From a virus: a stretch of 29,733 bases of DNA. Position numbers and translations under genes: made by a program. Location: IMG/VR virus record IMGVR_UViG_3300041583_000375, positions 1-29,733 of that record; one strand, 5' to 3'. A model generated the notes under the pieces. The model saw only the letters and a program-made list of their open reading frames with translations. It searched no databases and was not told where the DNA came from. Below are positions 5,762 to 13,802 of the stretch, piece after piece. How positions within the stretch are numbered: the stretch's first letter is position 1; each line of letters starts with the position of its first letter.

Positions 5762-5992
5762 CTACCGGAGGCCGGTGAGCAGCCTTGCGAAGTGCTCGGC
5801 TCGGGCCATCGACACTTCCGACACACCCAGGGCCTTGACTTCTTCGGGGATGAAGAAGGTATCGGGGCTCGCGCGGAAGTCCGTTTCCCACGCCTCAAAC
5901 GCCTGCGCAAACGCCGCCAACTGCGCAGCCCCGGCTCCGCAAGGGGTTGCGGCGCTCAGGCCGGATTTGGAATTGATCATTGGGTTCTCCAT
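5762..5992 (-). CDS. Hypothetical protein (76 aa)
   Basis: Its ATG is in a TGATG overlap with the primase-helicase stop codon. It begins MENPMINSKSGLSAATPCGAG; the rest is Ala-rich and helical (QLAAFAQAFEAWETDF, then EEVKALGVSEVSMARAEHFA). No known motif. The terminator at 5718 follows it, so it is the last gene of the regulator-primase unit and may act with the primase-helicase. Confidence 0.7.
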   Translation of the reverse strand: MENPMINSKSGLSAATPCGAGAAQLAAFAQAFEAWETDFRASPDTFFIPEEVKALGVSEVSMARAEHFARLLTGLR

Positions 5993-8220
5993 CAGTCGTC
6001 AAAAGAAACAGGCGCCGGCGGCACCCGCAGGGTGAAGAGGTTGTTGTCCTCGTCATACAGCACATCGCGTCGGGCTTCGATCAGCGCCTTGAGCGCACGG
6101 GTCACCGCCAGGTGCTGACTCTTGGCGTCCTTGGCCGCGTCCGGTGAGCTGGCCACCAAAGCCAGTGCTGCAGGCTCAAGCACCTCGCGCTTGACCGGTG
6201 TGTTGGCCCAGCCGCACAGGGTCTCCAGCGCCCGAATAACCGTCCAGCCCCACTTGCCCCCGCTCGGGTCTTTGCGTCGGCCAGGGGGCTTTTTCTGGGC
6301 CTCTTGCTGCGCGTTTTTGTGGGCCGCTTTTTGATCGGCGTCCATCTCAGGCTCGACCACGCACGATGTGATGTCGCCCTCCTCAATGTCCCAGTCCAGA
6401 TCCACGGTCGCGAGCTTGAAGATGTACTCATCGCCCTCGCCGCTGCCGTCTTTGAGCTTGCTCACCGTGGCCGAGCGAAAGGTTGGTGAGCGAATCACCT
6501 CGATCTGGCTGTCCATCGCGCCCTTCAAGCCCGACCAGCCGCGCTGCCCGCGCGCGATGTCCTTGCCACTGTGGGCCACCAGCATGACGGTCGTCTTCAG
6601 CACCGAAATCAGGGTGTTGCAGTGCTTGATCGCCTTGCCCATGTCTTCGGACGAGTTCTCGTTCGCACCTGGGGTCACCTGGGCGATCGTGTCGAGGATC
6701 AGCAGATCGATCGGCCCGATCGAGCGGATGGCCTGCACCAGCAACTTCACGTCCTCGTTTTCCAGCAGGTTGGGCTGGCCGGCGATCACGAAGAAATCCG
6801 CGTCGTCCAGGCTGACAGCGTTGTGCTTGGCCCAGGCGTTCAGGCGCAGCTTCACGCCCTGCGCGCCCTCGGCGGCCACGTAGACCACCCGGCGCCGGGC
6901 CAAGGTCTTGCCCCACCACGGCATGCCGCAGGCCATCCGCATCGCAACGTCCAACACCCAGAACGTCTTGCCGCTGCCGGACTCCCCGAACACCGAGGTA
7001 AAGCTCTTGGCCGGGATCACATTGGGCACCAGCCAGTCCATGCGCGTGAACGCACCGGCGTAGGCTGCGGCCTGAATCGGTGCGAATTTCATGGCAGCTT
7101 TCGCCTTGGGTTTTGCCGCTGTGAGGTCCGGCCCGAGGTTCTCGAAATCGTCGTCGCCCGCAACCACTTGCGCGGGGTCGATCTGCTCCGGGATGTCCAG
7201 CTCCGTGGCCTCGTACTCAGCTTCCAGCTGCTCGAAATCCTCGGCGCACAGTGCCTTGCTCACGCCGATCTCGCGCGCTTTGCAGGTCATGTGCTTCCAC
7301 AAGTACATCGCGGCCTTGTCGGCGTCCTGCCCCCGGTGGTTCAGTGCGACCTCGAGCGCGTGGTGGTTCGAGACCAACGTGCTTTGCACTTGCAAGTCGG
7401 TGAGACCGGCGCCGTACAGCGAGATCGTGGTGCTCCACAGCGTCAGGCTGCGGTCCCCCGAGGACTCACCATCGGTGAGAAAAGCCGCTGCGCGCGGAGG
7501 CAAGTCCAGCGTGTCCAACGCGGGCAGATCGTCGACATCCAGCAGCGCAGGCATGGGCGGGGCCTCACCGTTGGCGGCTTTCTGCGCGGCGCTCTGGCGG
7601 TACTGACCCGCCAGCTGCGCGATGACAGCCGCCGGTGCGGCGTTCACCTGGGCGGGGAACGCCTCAAGCACCACACCGTCGGCGTCGGAGTAGCCGACCA
7701 GGGTGCGGCCGGTCACAGTCAGGAAGCGCGGCGCGCCGCCGGAATACACCTCGATGCCCACTTGGTGGTTGACCCAATCGCCATCCGGCAACGCGCCCGA
7801 CACGAACACGCGCAGGCCACGCCCGCTCGGGCTGATTTCGGTGTAGCTGTTGAGCGCGCGCACAACGTCAAGTGCCCACTGATCGACCACTTTCGTGTCG
7901 CGATCCACAGCACCGTCGATGTCCACACCGATCACGCCGTGCACTTTGGTCATCACATAGCCGACACCGTTGGTGCCGCCCTGGCTGCCTTGGTGCGAGG
8001 CCAGAGCATCAGCGAAGCTGTACCAGCTGTCGGGGCTCGCTGTTGAGATGCCGCGCTCCGGGTTGCGTGCGTCTTTCGGCAGCTTGTCGTACTTCTCACG
8101 CGCAACATTCCACGACGCCCGCCAGGGCGCCCAGCGCTTCGCGCTTTTCAGCAAATCGGGGATGGCCACCCCGTTGTTGCAGAAGCGCTCCAGCGGCGTC
8201 TTCTTTGACGCGGCCATCAT
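5992..8220 (-). CDS. Primase-helicase: AEP-type primase domain plus RecA-like ATPase (742 aa)
   Basis: It likely starts replication by making primers and unwinding DNA. The N-terminal half has the archaeo-eukaryotic primase pattern of phage and plasmid replication proteins: GVIGVDIDGAV (acidic D100, D102) and YTEISPSGRGLRVF (126-139). The C-terminal half is a RepA/AAA_25-like hexameric helicase ATPase: Walker A GESGSGKT (412-419), Walker B LLILD (506-510), then VMLVAHSGKD and a WSGLKGAMDS segment. The start at 8220 (MM) overlaps the regulator's stop as TGATG. The same frame stays open to 8547, but that part is a shadow of the regulator gene. It is the main gene of the minus early unit. Confidence 0.88.
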   Translation of the reverse strand: MMAASKKTPLERFCNNGVAIPDLLKSAKRWAPWRASWNVAREKYDKLPKDARNPERGISTASPDSWYSFADALASHQGSQGGTNGVGYVMTKVHGVIGVDIDGAVDRDTKVVDQWALDVVRALNSYTEISPSGRGLRVFVSGALPDGDWVNHQVGIEVYSGGAPRFLTVTGRTLVGYSDADGVVLEAFPAQVNAAPAAVIAQLAGQYRQSAAQKAANGEAPPMPALLDVDDLPALDTLDLPPRAAAFLTDGESSGDRSLTLWSTTISLYGAGLTDLQVQSTLVSNHHALEVALNHRGQDADKAAMYLWKHMTCKAREIGVSKALCAEDFEQLEAEYEATELDIPEQIDPAQVVAGDDDFENLGPDLTAAKPKAKAAMKFAPIQAAAYAGAFTRMDWLVPNVIPAKSFTSVFGESGSGKTFWVLDVAMRMACGMPWWGKTLARRRVVYVAAEGAQGVKLRLNAWAKHNAVSLDDADFFVIAGQPNLLENEDVKLLVQAIRSIGPIDLLILDTIAQVTPGANENSSEDMGKAIKHCNTLISVLKTTVMLVAHSGKDIARGQRGWSGLKGAMDSQIEVIRSPTFRSATVSKLKDGSGEGDEYIFKLATVDLDWDIEEGDITSCVVEPEMDADQKAAHKNAQQEAQKKPPGRRKDPSGGKWGWTVIRALETLCGWANTPVKREVLEPAALALVASSPDAAKDAKSQHLAVTRALKALIEARRDVLYDEDNNLFTLRVPPAPVSFDD

Positions 8221-8498
8221 CACGCCGCCTGCAGCAGGGATTCGACGGACTCCAGCGCGTCCACGATGCGCGGGTTTGCGATGTGCCGGCGCGGGATGCC
8301 CAGCAGGCTCTCGATCTCGCCGGCGCGGTCCAGCGGCAGGTAGCCTCGGCGCTCCCACTTGCTGACTGCAGCTTGGGACACGCCCAGCAGTTCGCCGAGG
8401 GCGCGTTGCGAGCCAACGCGCGGGTCGCGGATGATGCCCTGGATGATCAGGCGCTGGCGAGCAAGCCGGGTGTTCAGGGTCGGGGTTTTCGCGGTCAT
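8220..8498 (-). CDS. Cro/YdaS-like HTH regulator (92 aa)
   Basis: A small DNA-binding protein with a helix-turn-helix in RALGELLGVSQAAVSKWERRG followed by DRAGEIESLLGI. This is the Cro/CI-type fold, here close to the YdaS group. It is divergent from the HTH gene at 8663 and is translated ahead of the primase-helicase in one unit, the usual place of a Cro- or CII-like early regulator. The start at 8498 has ccaagga upstream; a longer form from 8555 would begin inside the operator region and is less likely. The intergenic half-sites at 8528, 8552 and 8612 are its probable targets or those of its rival. Confidence 0.8.
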   Translation of the reverse strand: MTAKTPTLNTRLARQRLIIQGIIRDPRVGSQRALGELLGVSQAAVSKWERRGYLPLDRAGEIESLLGIPRRHIANPRIVDALESVESLLQAA

Positions 8499-8527
8499 AG
8501 CGGGTGTTCCTTGGGTTGACAACTTCT

Positions 8528-8617
8528 TCACAACCCCGAGCATACACCCGAACAACCCCGGCGAGTGGTTCTACAAATTATGTTTCACTGACAACTGAAA
8601 AGTGTTATATTGGTTGT
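8528..8617. promoter_or_regulatory. Divergent promoter/operator region
   Basis: The gap between the two regulators holds TCACAACC at 8528-8535, ACAACC at 8552-8557 and GGTTGT at 8612-8617. A plus-strand promoter candidate is TTTCAC (8583-8588), a 17-bp spacer, TATATT (8606-8611), next to the last box. The minus-strand promoter is not clear. The region fits a lysis-lysogeny switch. Confidence 0.55.
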
Positions 8618-8662
8618 TCCGACGAAACCAAAAAGCTATACGCTGGAAACCGTGGAACTTAA

Positions 8663-9424
8663 ATGGCAGACCAGACTCCCCCTGAAACCCCGCGTCGCGA
8701 AATCGCGCCGGACTTCGCCACCGCGCTGGCCCTTGACCTGGCGGCCAAGCGCATGAACGAGCGCTTGCTCGGCAAGCAGATCGGCTTGACGCAGCAGGCG
8801 ATCAACAAGTGGCGGGTGCGCGGCTTCCCGCCGCCCTACCGGCTTGAACAGCTCCGCGAGATCTTCGGCCCCGACAGCCACGTCGCCCGCATCCCGTTCG
8901 CAAGCATGTTGCAAGGCACGCCACGGCTGCGCATGGAGGCTCCGATCAACGTCCCGCAAGGCTCCAATGCTTTGAGAGTCACACGCACCGCCGACCGTTC
9001 AACATCCCTACAGACCGAGGCGCAAGCGGGAGAAGCCTGGGACCAGTTGCTGGGCTATCTGCCCGACAGCGCCCGCGAGTGCGCCCGGCGCGACCTGCTG
9101 CCCGTCGGAGCGAGCGAGGTGCCTGTGGATTTCCTGTCGGCCCGCTTGGCGCTTGAATTTCGGAAAGTGGGGGACGCCAAGGGCGTTTGCTTGAGCCGAG
9201 CGCTGCTCAAGCTGGCGGCCATCAAGCGCCAGCATCCGGGGCTTCGGGCGGTACTGTGCTTGCTGGGCGACGGCAACCTGGGCGCCGAGGCCAAAGCGCA
9301 CATCGAATTTGCCGAGTCGATCGGGGTGGAAGTGTGGGAGGTACAGCACGTCATGGAAGCTGCAGCCATGATCTCCGGCATCGAAGCGTACCCCTGGCGC
9401 GGCGGAGCAACGCCGGCCGCCTGA
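8663..9424 (+). CDS. Repressor candidate: HTH plus nuclease-like C-terminal domain (253 aa)
   Basis: An N-terminal helix-turn-helix (about 26-60) contains LLGKQIGLTQQAINKWRVRG. No S24 peptidase motifs follow. The C-terminal half (about 130-240) has VPVDFLSARLALEFRKVGD, a helical segment, AVLCLLGDGNLGAEAKAHIE and a final strand GVEVWEV. This pattern faintly recalls restriction-endonuclease-like folds without a clear D-ExK set. The gene is alone, divergent from the Cro-like gene and closed by a strong terminator, as expected for a prophage repressor that would not respond to RecA by self-cleavage. Function is inferred from position. Confidence 0.7.
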   Translation: MADQTPPETPRREIAPDFATALALDLAAKRMNERLLGKQIGLTQQAINKWRVRGFPPPYRLEQLREIFGPDSHVARIPFASMLQGTPRLRMEAPINVPQGSNALRVTRTADRSTSLQTEAQAGEAWDQLLGYLPDSARECARRDLLPVGASEVPVDFLSARLALEFRKVGDAKGVCLSRALLKLAAIKRQHPGLRAVLCLLGDGNLGAEAKAHIEFAESIGVEVWEVQHVMEAAAMISGIEAYPWRGGATPAA

Positions 9425-9450
9425 ACTCGGCGTTGCGCGACCACCCCCAG

Positions 9451-9471
9451 ACCGGCCCAGGCCGGTTTTTT
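9451..9471 (+). terminator. Rho-independent terminator after the repressor
   Basis: A perfect stem accggcc-ca-ggccggt is followed by TTTTT; a second T-run follows. It insulates the repressor gene from the early operon. Confidence 0.9.
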
Positions 9472-9562
9472 GTCTTTTTTCCCCGCTATGTGCGCTGGCG
9501 CACAGACAAAATATTTCAAACCTTTGCTTAATTTTTGTGAAGAGATGTAGCAGAACCAAAAA

Positions 9563-9604
9563 GTTGTGATACAGTTCTCACAAGCAATCAAGTTTAGGTT
9601 GTGA
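9563..9604 (+). promoter_or_regulatory. Operator cluster ahead of the early operon
   Basis: TTGTGA at 9564-9569 faces TCACAA at 9578-9583 with 8 bases between, and GGTTGTGA lies at 9597-9604. The upstream AT-rich stretch (9500-9590) could hold the promoter, but no clear -35/-10 pair is visible. A bound repressor would block the first early gene, whose GTG lies inside the last box. Confidence 0.45.
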
Positions 9605-9804
9605 GTAGGGCCAAAAAAAAGGCAAACGTGCATTTACTGAGCGACGACGAAATCTTGAGGATGGCTTACTTGAACAGGCCCCGCGATCTGTTGGTTCAAG
9701 AGCTGTGCAAACGGCTGGAATCCAAAAACGAAACCACAGAAGAACTTTATCTCGGGCGACCAATCCCGGTCACCCAAAACCCAAGGAACCCCAATGAGCA
9801 TTGA
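9601..9804 (+). CDS. Small hypothetical protein (67 aa)
   Basis: First gene of the plus early unit. It begins basic (MSRAKKKANV) and continues LLSDDEILRMAYLNRPRD and LVQELCKRLES, a small helical protein. The GTG at 9601 is used because the Lys-rich N-terminus fits what I recall of similar phage proteins; a GTG at 9628 is an alternative. Its 3' end overlaps the next gene by 11 bases. It is unrecognised, and a nucleic-acid-binding role is only a guess from the basic start. Confidence 0.6.
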   Translation: MSRAKKKANVHLLSDDEILRMAYLNRPRDLLVQELCKRLESKNETTEELYLGRPIPVTQNPRNPNEH

Positions 9805-10213
9805 AACCACCATCGAAAACCTGACCGCAGCCATCCTCGGTCTCACCGCCGCCTTGGCGGCCAGCACCACCGCTGCGCCGGCCGCCAAGGTGGAGAAGCC
9901 CGCTGTTGAAAAGGCCGAGAAGCCCGCCGAGAAGGCCAAGTCCGTTGCCGAGAAAGCAACGCCTGCGGCTGTCAAGGAAGAGCCTGTCGCCGAGAAGACC
10001 AAGCAGGTTGTGACCAAAGAAGAGCCCACAACCGAAGGCCCTTCGCGTGACACCCTGGTGGGCCTCATCAAGTCCAAAGCCACAACCCACCGCGCCGAGG
10101 TTGTGGCTATTCTGAAGAGCCTGGGTGCCGGTCGCGGCAGCGAAGTCAAGGATGCCGACCTCGCCGCAGCCTGCGAAGCGCTGGAAGCCGTCGGTGCCGC
10201 GGAGACCGCGTAA
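9794..10213 (+). CDS. Lys/Ala/Pro-rich linker protein (139 aa)
   Basis: A short helical N-terminus (ETTIENLTAAILGLTAALA) is followed by a long Ala/Glu/Lys/Pro linker with repeated EKAEKP/AEKA motifs (about 31-80). A compact C-terminal domain of about 50 residues contains TLVGLIKSKATTHRAEVVAI, then DADLAAACEALEAVG. No catalytic motif. It precedes the DUF2800 nuclease and ssDNA-binding genes and overlaps the former (TAATG), so it may serve the same recombination or replication complex. Shine-Dalgarno aagga precedes the ATG. Confidence 0.75.
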   Translation: MSIETTIENLTAAILGLTAALAASTTAAPAAKVEKPAVEKAEKPAEKAKSVAEKATPAAVKEEPVAEKTKQVVTKEEPTTEGPSRDTLVGLIKSKATTHRAEVVAILKSLGAGRGSEVKDADLAAACEALEAVGAAETA

Positions 10214-11445
10214 TGGCCTACCACGCAAGGCTGTCCCCCTCCTCGGCCTCGCGCTGGATGTCCTGCCCCGGCAGCAACATCCTGAGCGAAGGGATCAAGG
10301 ACAAGGGGTCTGAGCACGCAGCAGAAGGTACGGCCGCCCACGAATTGGGCGAGCGTATTTTGCTGGGCGCTGTTGGCGCTGATCTCGTTGGCCAGCGGGC
10401 CGAGAACGGCGCCAAGTGGACGAAGGAAATGCTCAAGGACGTGATGAAGTACGTCACCCATGTGCAAGACCTGAAGCTGTCGATGGGCGGCGCGCTGTTC
10501 ATCGAAGTCAAAGTGCCGATCGGCGCTTACACCGGTGAAGAGGGCGCCACCGGCACCAGCGATGCGGTGCTGGCCGGCGACGGCGAGATCTGCGTTGTCG
10601 ACCTGAAATTCGGCATGGGTGTGGAGGTCTCGGCCGAGCGCAACAAGCAGCTGATGCTCTACGCCCTGGGCGCGATCGAAGAGTTCGACTGGAGCCACGG
10701 CCCGTTTGAGCGGGTGCGCCTGGTGATCAGCCAGCCACGCATCAAGGACCACCCCAGCGAGTGGAGTTGCAGCGTGGAAGAGCTCAAGGCGTTTGGTGAG
10801 GAAGTCAAGGCGGCGGCACAGGTGGTGGGGGAAGCCTCCAAACACTATGCGGAAAACGCACCGGAGTGGGTCGATGCTTTTCTGGCCCCGTCCGAGGACG
10901 CTTGCCGGTGGTGCCGGGCCAAGGCCACTTGCCCCAAGCTGGCCGCCCAGGTCGACGAGCTTTTCGAGACCGTGGACCCCAAAGCCGACAACACCGTTGG
11001 TGAAATCCTGGGTGTGGCGATGGCCAAGGTCGGCCTGGTCGAAATCTGGTGCAAAGCGGTGCGCGCTCGCACTGAGAGCGAGTTGCTGGCCGGCGCCACA
11101 GTGCCGGGCTTCAAGATCGTCCAGGGCCGCAAAGGGCCGCGCCAGTGGGACGACGCCGACGACATCGAGGCGCTGCTGAAAGGCTTCAAGCTGCGCAGCG
11201 ATGTGATGTACGACTGGAAGCTGATCTCACCGACCACGGCCGAGAAGCTGGTCGAAGAAAAGCTGCTCGGGCCACGCCAGTGGAACAAGCTGCTGCCGCT
11301 GATCAAGCAGTCTGAGGGCAAGCCCTCTGTGGCGCCTGAGAGCGACAAGCGCGCGGCCCTGGAGCGCGGCGCGGTGGAAGATGAATTTGAAGTGCTGGCC
11401 CCTGCGCCAGCGGCAGTGGACTCGTCGGCGGACGACCTTCTGTAA
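10213..11445 (+). CDS. DUF2800 protein, PD-(D/E)XK Cas4-like nuclease (410 aa)
   Basis: A phage nuclease of the Cas4/AddB-like group, probably producing ssDNA ends for recombination or replication. Visible features are LSPSSASRWMSCPGS, H43-E44 in AAHELGE, D117 in GTSDAV, D130-L-K132 in VVDLKFG, and Q146-x3-Y150. C18 with C231-x2-C234-x5-C240 can form the 4Fe-4S site typical of this group. The C-terminal third carries an HRDC-like or structural region and a disordered acidic tail. Start and upstream stop share TAATG. The next gene is the ssDNA-binding protein, the usual partner. Confidence 0.88.
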   Translation: MAYHARLSPSSASRWMSCPGSNILSEGIKDKGSEHAAEGTAAHELGERILLGAVGADLVGQRAENGAKWTKEMLKDVMKYVTHVQDLKLSMGGALFIEVKVPIGAYTGEEGATGTSDAVLAGDGEICVVDLKFGMGVEVSAERNKQLMLYALGAIEEFDWSHGPFERVRLVISQPRIKDHPSEWSCSVEELKAFGEEVKAAAQVVGEASKHYAENAPEWVDAFLAPSEDACRWCRAKATCPKLAAQVDELFETVDPKADNTVGEILGVAMAKVGLVEIWCKAVRARTESELLAGATVPGFKIVQGRKGPRQWDDADDIEALLKGFKLRSDVMYDWKLISPTTAEKLVEEKLLGPRQWNKLLPLIKQSEGKPSVAPESDKRAALERGAVEDEFEVLAPAPAAVDSSADDLL

Positions 11446-11449
11446 ATTT

Positions 11450-11492
11450 TTTACGCAACTGCTCACAACCTATATACAATCACAGGTTGTGA
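11450..11492 (+). promoter_or_regulatory. Promoter with TCACAACC-N14-GGTTGTGA operator
   Basis: TTTACG (11450-11455), a 17-bp spacer and TATACA (11473-11478) form a sigma70-like promoter. A perfect 8-bp inverted repeat, TCACAACC (11463-11470) and GGTTGTGA (11485-11492), brackets the -10. Repression by a dimeric regulator is likely. It drives the ssDNA-binding gene at 11512. Confidence 0.65.
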
Positions 11493-11511
11493 ACAACAAA
11501 GGAAACTGAAA

Positions 11512-12063
11512 ATGGCAAAAATCACTCTGAAAAACGTCCGTCTCGCCTTCCCCAACCTCTTCGAGGCCAAGGCTGTCAACGCTGGCGACACTCCGCGCTT
11601 CGGCGCCAGCTTCATCGTCGGCAAGGACCACCCGCAGTTCAAGGAACTGCTGGAAGCTTGCGACGGTGTGGCCAACGACAAGTGGGGCGCCAAGGCCCCT
11701 GCGGTGCTCAAAGAGCTGAAGGCCAAGGACCGCATGGCTTTCCGTGACGGCGATGGCAAGGCCAGCTACGCAGGCTTTGAGGGCAACTGGTACGTGGCAG
11801 CAGGCAACCCGACCCGCCCCCGCGTGCTGGACCGCGACAAGACACCCCTGGTGGCCCAAGACGGCAAGCCCTACTCAGGCTGCTATGTCAATGCTGTGTT
11901 GGAAGTCTGGGCGCAGGACAACTCCTACGGCAAGCGGGTCAACGCCACCTTGATGGGCGTGCAGTTTGTGAAAGACGGCGAGGCGTTCACCGGTGGAGGC
12001 GTGGCCTCCGAGGATGACTTCGAAGAGCTGTCGGTCGAAGAAGAGGCAGACGACCTCGCGTAA
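11512..12063 (+). CDS. DUF2815 ssDNA-binding protein (183 aa)
   Basis: An OB-fold-type single-strand binding protein of the DUF2815 family. It begins ITLKNVRLAFPNLFEAKA, contains GASFIVGKDHPQF, LKAKDRMAFRDGDGK and YSGCYVNAVLEVWAQDN, and ends in an acidic tail (FEELSVEEEADDLA) like the partner-binding tails of SSB proteins. It coats ssDNA in replication and recombination. An aaagga Shine-Dalgarno precedes the ATG, and it has its own promoter-operator. Typical length for the family is about 180 aa. It follows the DUF2800 nuclease, a standard phage gene order. Confidence 0.9.
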   Translation: MAKITLKNVRLAFPNLFEAKAVNAGDTPRFGASFIVGKDHPQFKELLEACDGVANDKWGAKAPAVLKELKAKDRMAFRDGDGKASYAGFEGNWYVAAGNPTRPRVLDRDKTPLVAQDGKPYSGCYVNAVLEVWAQDNSYGKRVNATLMGVQFVKDGEAFTGGGVASEDDFEELSVEEEADDLA

Positions 12064-12074
12064 TGGGCCCCTAC

Positions 12075-12101
12075 TCACAACCGCTGGGCTTGCGGTTGTG
12101 A
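12075..12101. promoter_or_regulatory. Perfect 10-bp inverted repeat TCACAACCGC-N7-GCGGTTGTGA
   Basis: Lies between the ssDNA-binding gene and the gene at 12131. It shares the TCACAACC/GGTTGTGA half-site with other operators in the window. There is no T-run after it, so it is more likely an operator than a terminator, although an RNA hairpin is possible. Confidence 0.6.
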
Positions 12102-12130
12102 TTCACCCCCGATCTGAACTGGAAATTGAA

Positions 12131-12451
12131 ATGCCATTCGACTTTGAAACCAAGCTTCTGGGCACAAACCCGGACACTTTTCCGGGCGAGTTTTCGCTCT
12201 GGTTCCACGACAACATGCATGTCTGGAAAGCCTTCTGCGACGAGGCGTTTCGCATCCGTGCGCGCGGATTCAAGCGCTACAGCGCCCGCACCATCGTGGA
12301 GGTGCTGCGCCACCACTCGGCGGTGACCGAGGCCCCCGGCGCGATCTGGAAGATCAACAACAACCACGCGCCTTACATGGCCCGCTTGTTCGACCTGCGT
12401 TACCCCAGCTGCGCAGGCATGTGGCAATACCGCGAGGCGGTGGCGGCATGA
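12131..12451 (+). CDS. Conserved phage protein (106 aa)
   Basis: It begins MPFDFETKLLGTNPDTF and has WFHDNMHVWKAFCDEAFRI, RYSARTIVEVLRHHSAV and KINNNHAPYMARLFDLRYP. The pattern matches small phage proteins, often near DNA polymerase, whose function is unknown; this is recognition from memory without a name. Tryptophan- and histidine-rich and soluble. The start at 12131 follows the palindrome at 12075. Its stop overlaps the next start (ATGA). Confidence 0.75.
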   Translation: MPFDFETKLLGTNPDTFPGEFSLWFHDNMHVWKAFCDEAFRIRARGFKRYSARTIVEVLRHHSAVTEAPGAIWKINNNHAPYMARLFDLRYPSCAGMWQYREAVAA

Positions 12452-12663
12452 GCGCGCCCCTAAAAGAGAGGCACCCCCAACTGATGGTGCCGATGGTTTT
12501 TACCCTCGGAGTCGTCATTTACACGAACGGGGAACGCGTGCGTTTCCCCGCCGCAGAGGCGCGCGCCGCGATAATCGCCGCGCTGCCCGCCGGGACCGGG
12601 GTGGGCTCACTCACCGCCACAGAGCACGGCGTGTATTCGCCAGCCGAGGCGCTCCAGAAATGA
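12448..12663 (+). CDS. Small hypothetical protein (71 aa)
   Basis: ATGA overlaps at both ends place it between the 106-aa gene and the polymerase. It begins MSAPLKERHPQLMVPMVFT and has beta strands (FTLGVVIYTNGERVRFP), a helix (AEARAAIIAAL) and a C-terminal THGVYSPAEAL-like segment. It is soluble and unrecognised. The couplings support translation at levels like the polymerase. Confidence 0.75.
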   Translation: MSAPLKERHPQLMVPMVFTLGVVIYTNGERVRFPAAEARAAIIAALPAGTGVGSLTATEHGVYSPAEALQK

Positions 12664-13802
12664 AGCTCTGGCTCGACCTCGAAACTTACTGCGAGACACC
12701 GATCACGCACGGCACGCACCGCTACGCCGAGGACGTGGAGGTGCTGCTGTTCGCCTACGCCGTTGACGACGCGGTGCCCCAGGTGTGGGACGTGACCACC
12801 GGTGCGCCGATGCCGGCCGACTTGCGCATTGCGCTGCGCGATGCCGGCGAGGTCTGGGCGCACAACTCGGGCTTCGACCGCACCGTGCTGCGCCACGCGA
12901 TGCCCGACATCTGCCCGCCGATCGAGCGCTGGCGCGACACCATGATCCAGGCTTTCGCACACTCGCTCCCAGGCAAGCTGTCGGTGCTCTCGGAGATCCT
13001 GGGCATGACGGCCGAGGAGGCCAAGGACAAGCGCGGCAAGCAGCTGGTGATGCTGTTCTGCAAGCCCAAAGCATTCAGCCACAAGTATTTGCGCTGCGAT
13101 TTCGGCATCGCCAAGAACTACAAAAAGGCTGTGGAAGCCGCAAGGGCTGAGTGGTGCGGCCGCGCAAGCCGCCAGACCCACCCACGCGAGTGGGCCGAGT
13201 TCATCTCTTACGCCGGCAGCGACATCCTGGCCATGCGCGCGGCGCACCGCAAGATGCCGATGTGGAATTACCGAGGCTTTGAGCTCGGCCTGTGGCATCT
13301 CGACCAGCGCATCAACGACCGGGGCGTGATGACCGATGTACCCCTGGCGAAAGCGGCCATTGAGGCCGTCGACCGCGAGCAGACCCGCTTGCGCGCGCAG
13401 ATCGCAGACGCCACCGTTGGCGCGGTGGACTCGGCCACCAAGCGCCAGGCGCTGCTCGACTTTTTGCTTGAAGAGCACGGCTTCCTGCTCGACGATCTGA
13501 AGGGATCCACCATTGATCGGCAACTGGAAATCGCAGGGCTTGACCCCGCCATTCGCGAGTTGCTGCTGATCCGCCAGAAGGCCAGCACCAGCAGCACCAG
13601 CAAGTACACCGCGCTGCTCAAGGCGGTGAGCCGCGACGGTCGGCTGCGGGGCCTGCTTCAGTTCAACGGCGCGGCGCGCACCGGGCGCTGGGCGGGTCGT
13701 ATCTTTCAGCCGCAGAACATTTCTCGGGGCGTTCTCAAGGGCGAACTGCTGGACGACGCCATCGACGCGATGCTGGGCAGCTATCTGGAGTTGGTGCTGT
13801 GA
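12660..13802 (+). CDS. Family-A DNA polymerase, N-terminal fragment with 3'-5' exonuclease (380 aa)
   Basis: It carries the proofreading exonuclease: ExoI D-L-E in LWLDLETY (residues 3-10), ExoII in VWAHNSGFDR, ExoIII YxxxD in YAGSDILAM. The first part of the polymerase domain follows: LGLWHLDQRINDRGV, QKASTSSTSKYTALL and QFNGAARTGRWAGRIFQPQN. It stops at LGSYLELVL, where family members continue straight into the segment now at the start of the ORF at 14298. The homing endonuclease gene at 13799 overlaps its stop codon, so the polymerase is fractured and the palm catalytic residues are on a separate polypeptide. The two parts probably assemble as a split enzyme. Confidence 0.88.
   Translation: MKLWLDLETYCETPITHGTHRYAEDVEVLLFAYAVDDAVPQVWDVTTGAPMPADLRIALRDAGEVWAHNSGFDRTVLRHAMPDICPPIERWRDTMIQAFAHSLPGKLSVLSEILGMTAEEAKDKRGKQLVMLFCKPKAFSHKYLRCDFGIAKNYKKAVEAARAEWCGRASRQTHPREWAEFISYAGSDILAMRAAHRKMPMWNYRGFELGLWHLDQRINDRGVMTDVPLAKAAIEAVDREQTRLRAQIADATVGAVDSATKRQALLDFLLEEHGFLLDDLKGSTIDRQLEIAGLDPAIRELLLIRQKASTSSTSKYTALLKAVSRDGRLRGLLQFNGAARTGRWAGRIFQPQNISRGVLKGELLDDAIDAMLGSYLELVL

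Noticed and set aside
6571-8046. 491-aa plus-strand ORF
   Set aside because: It is antisense to the primase-helicase, whose motifs are clear, and has a His/Arg/Gly-rich shadow composition.
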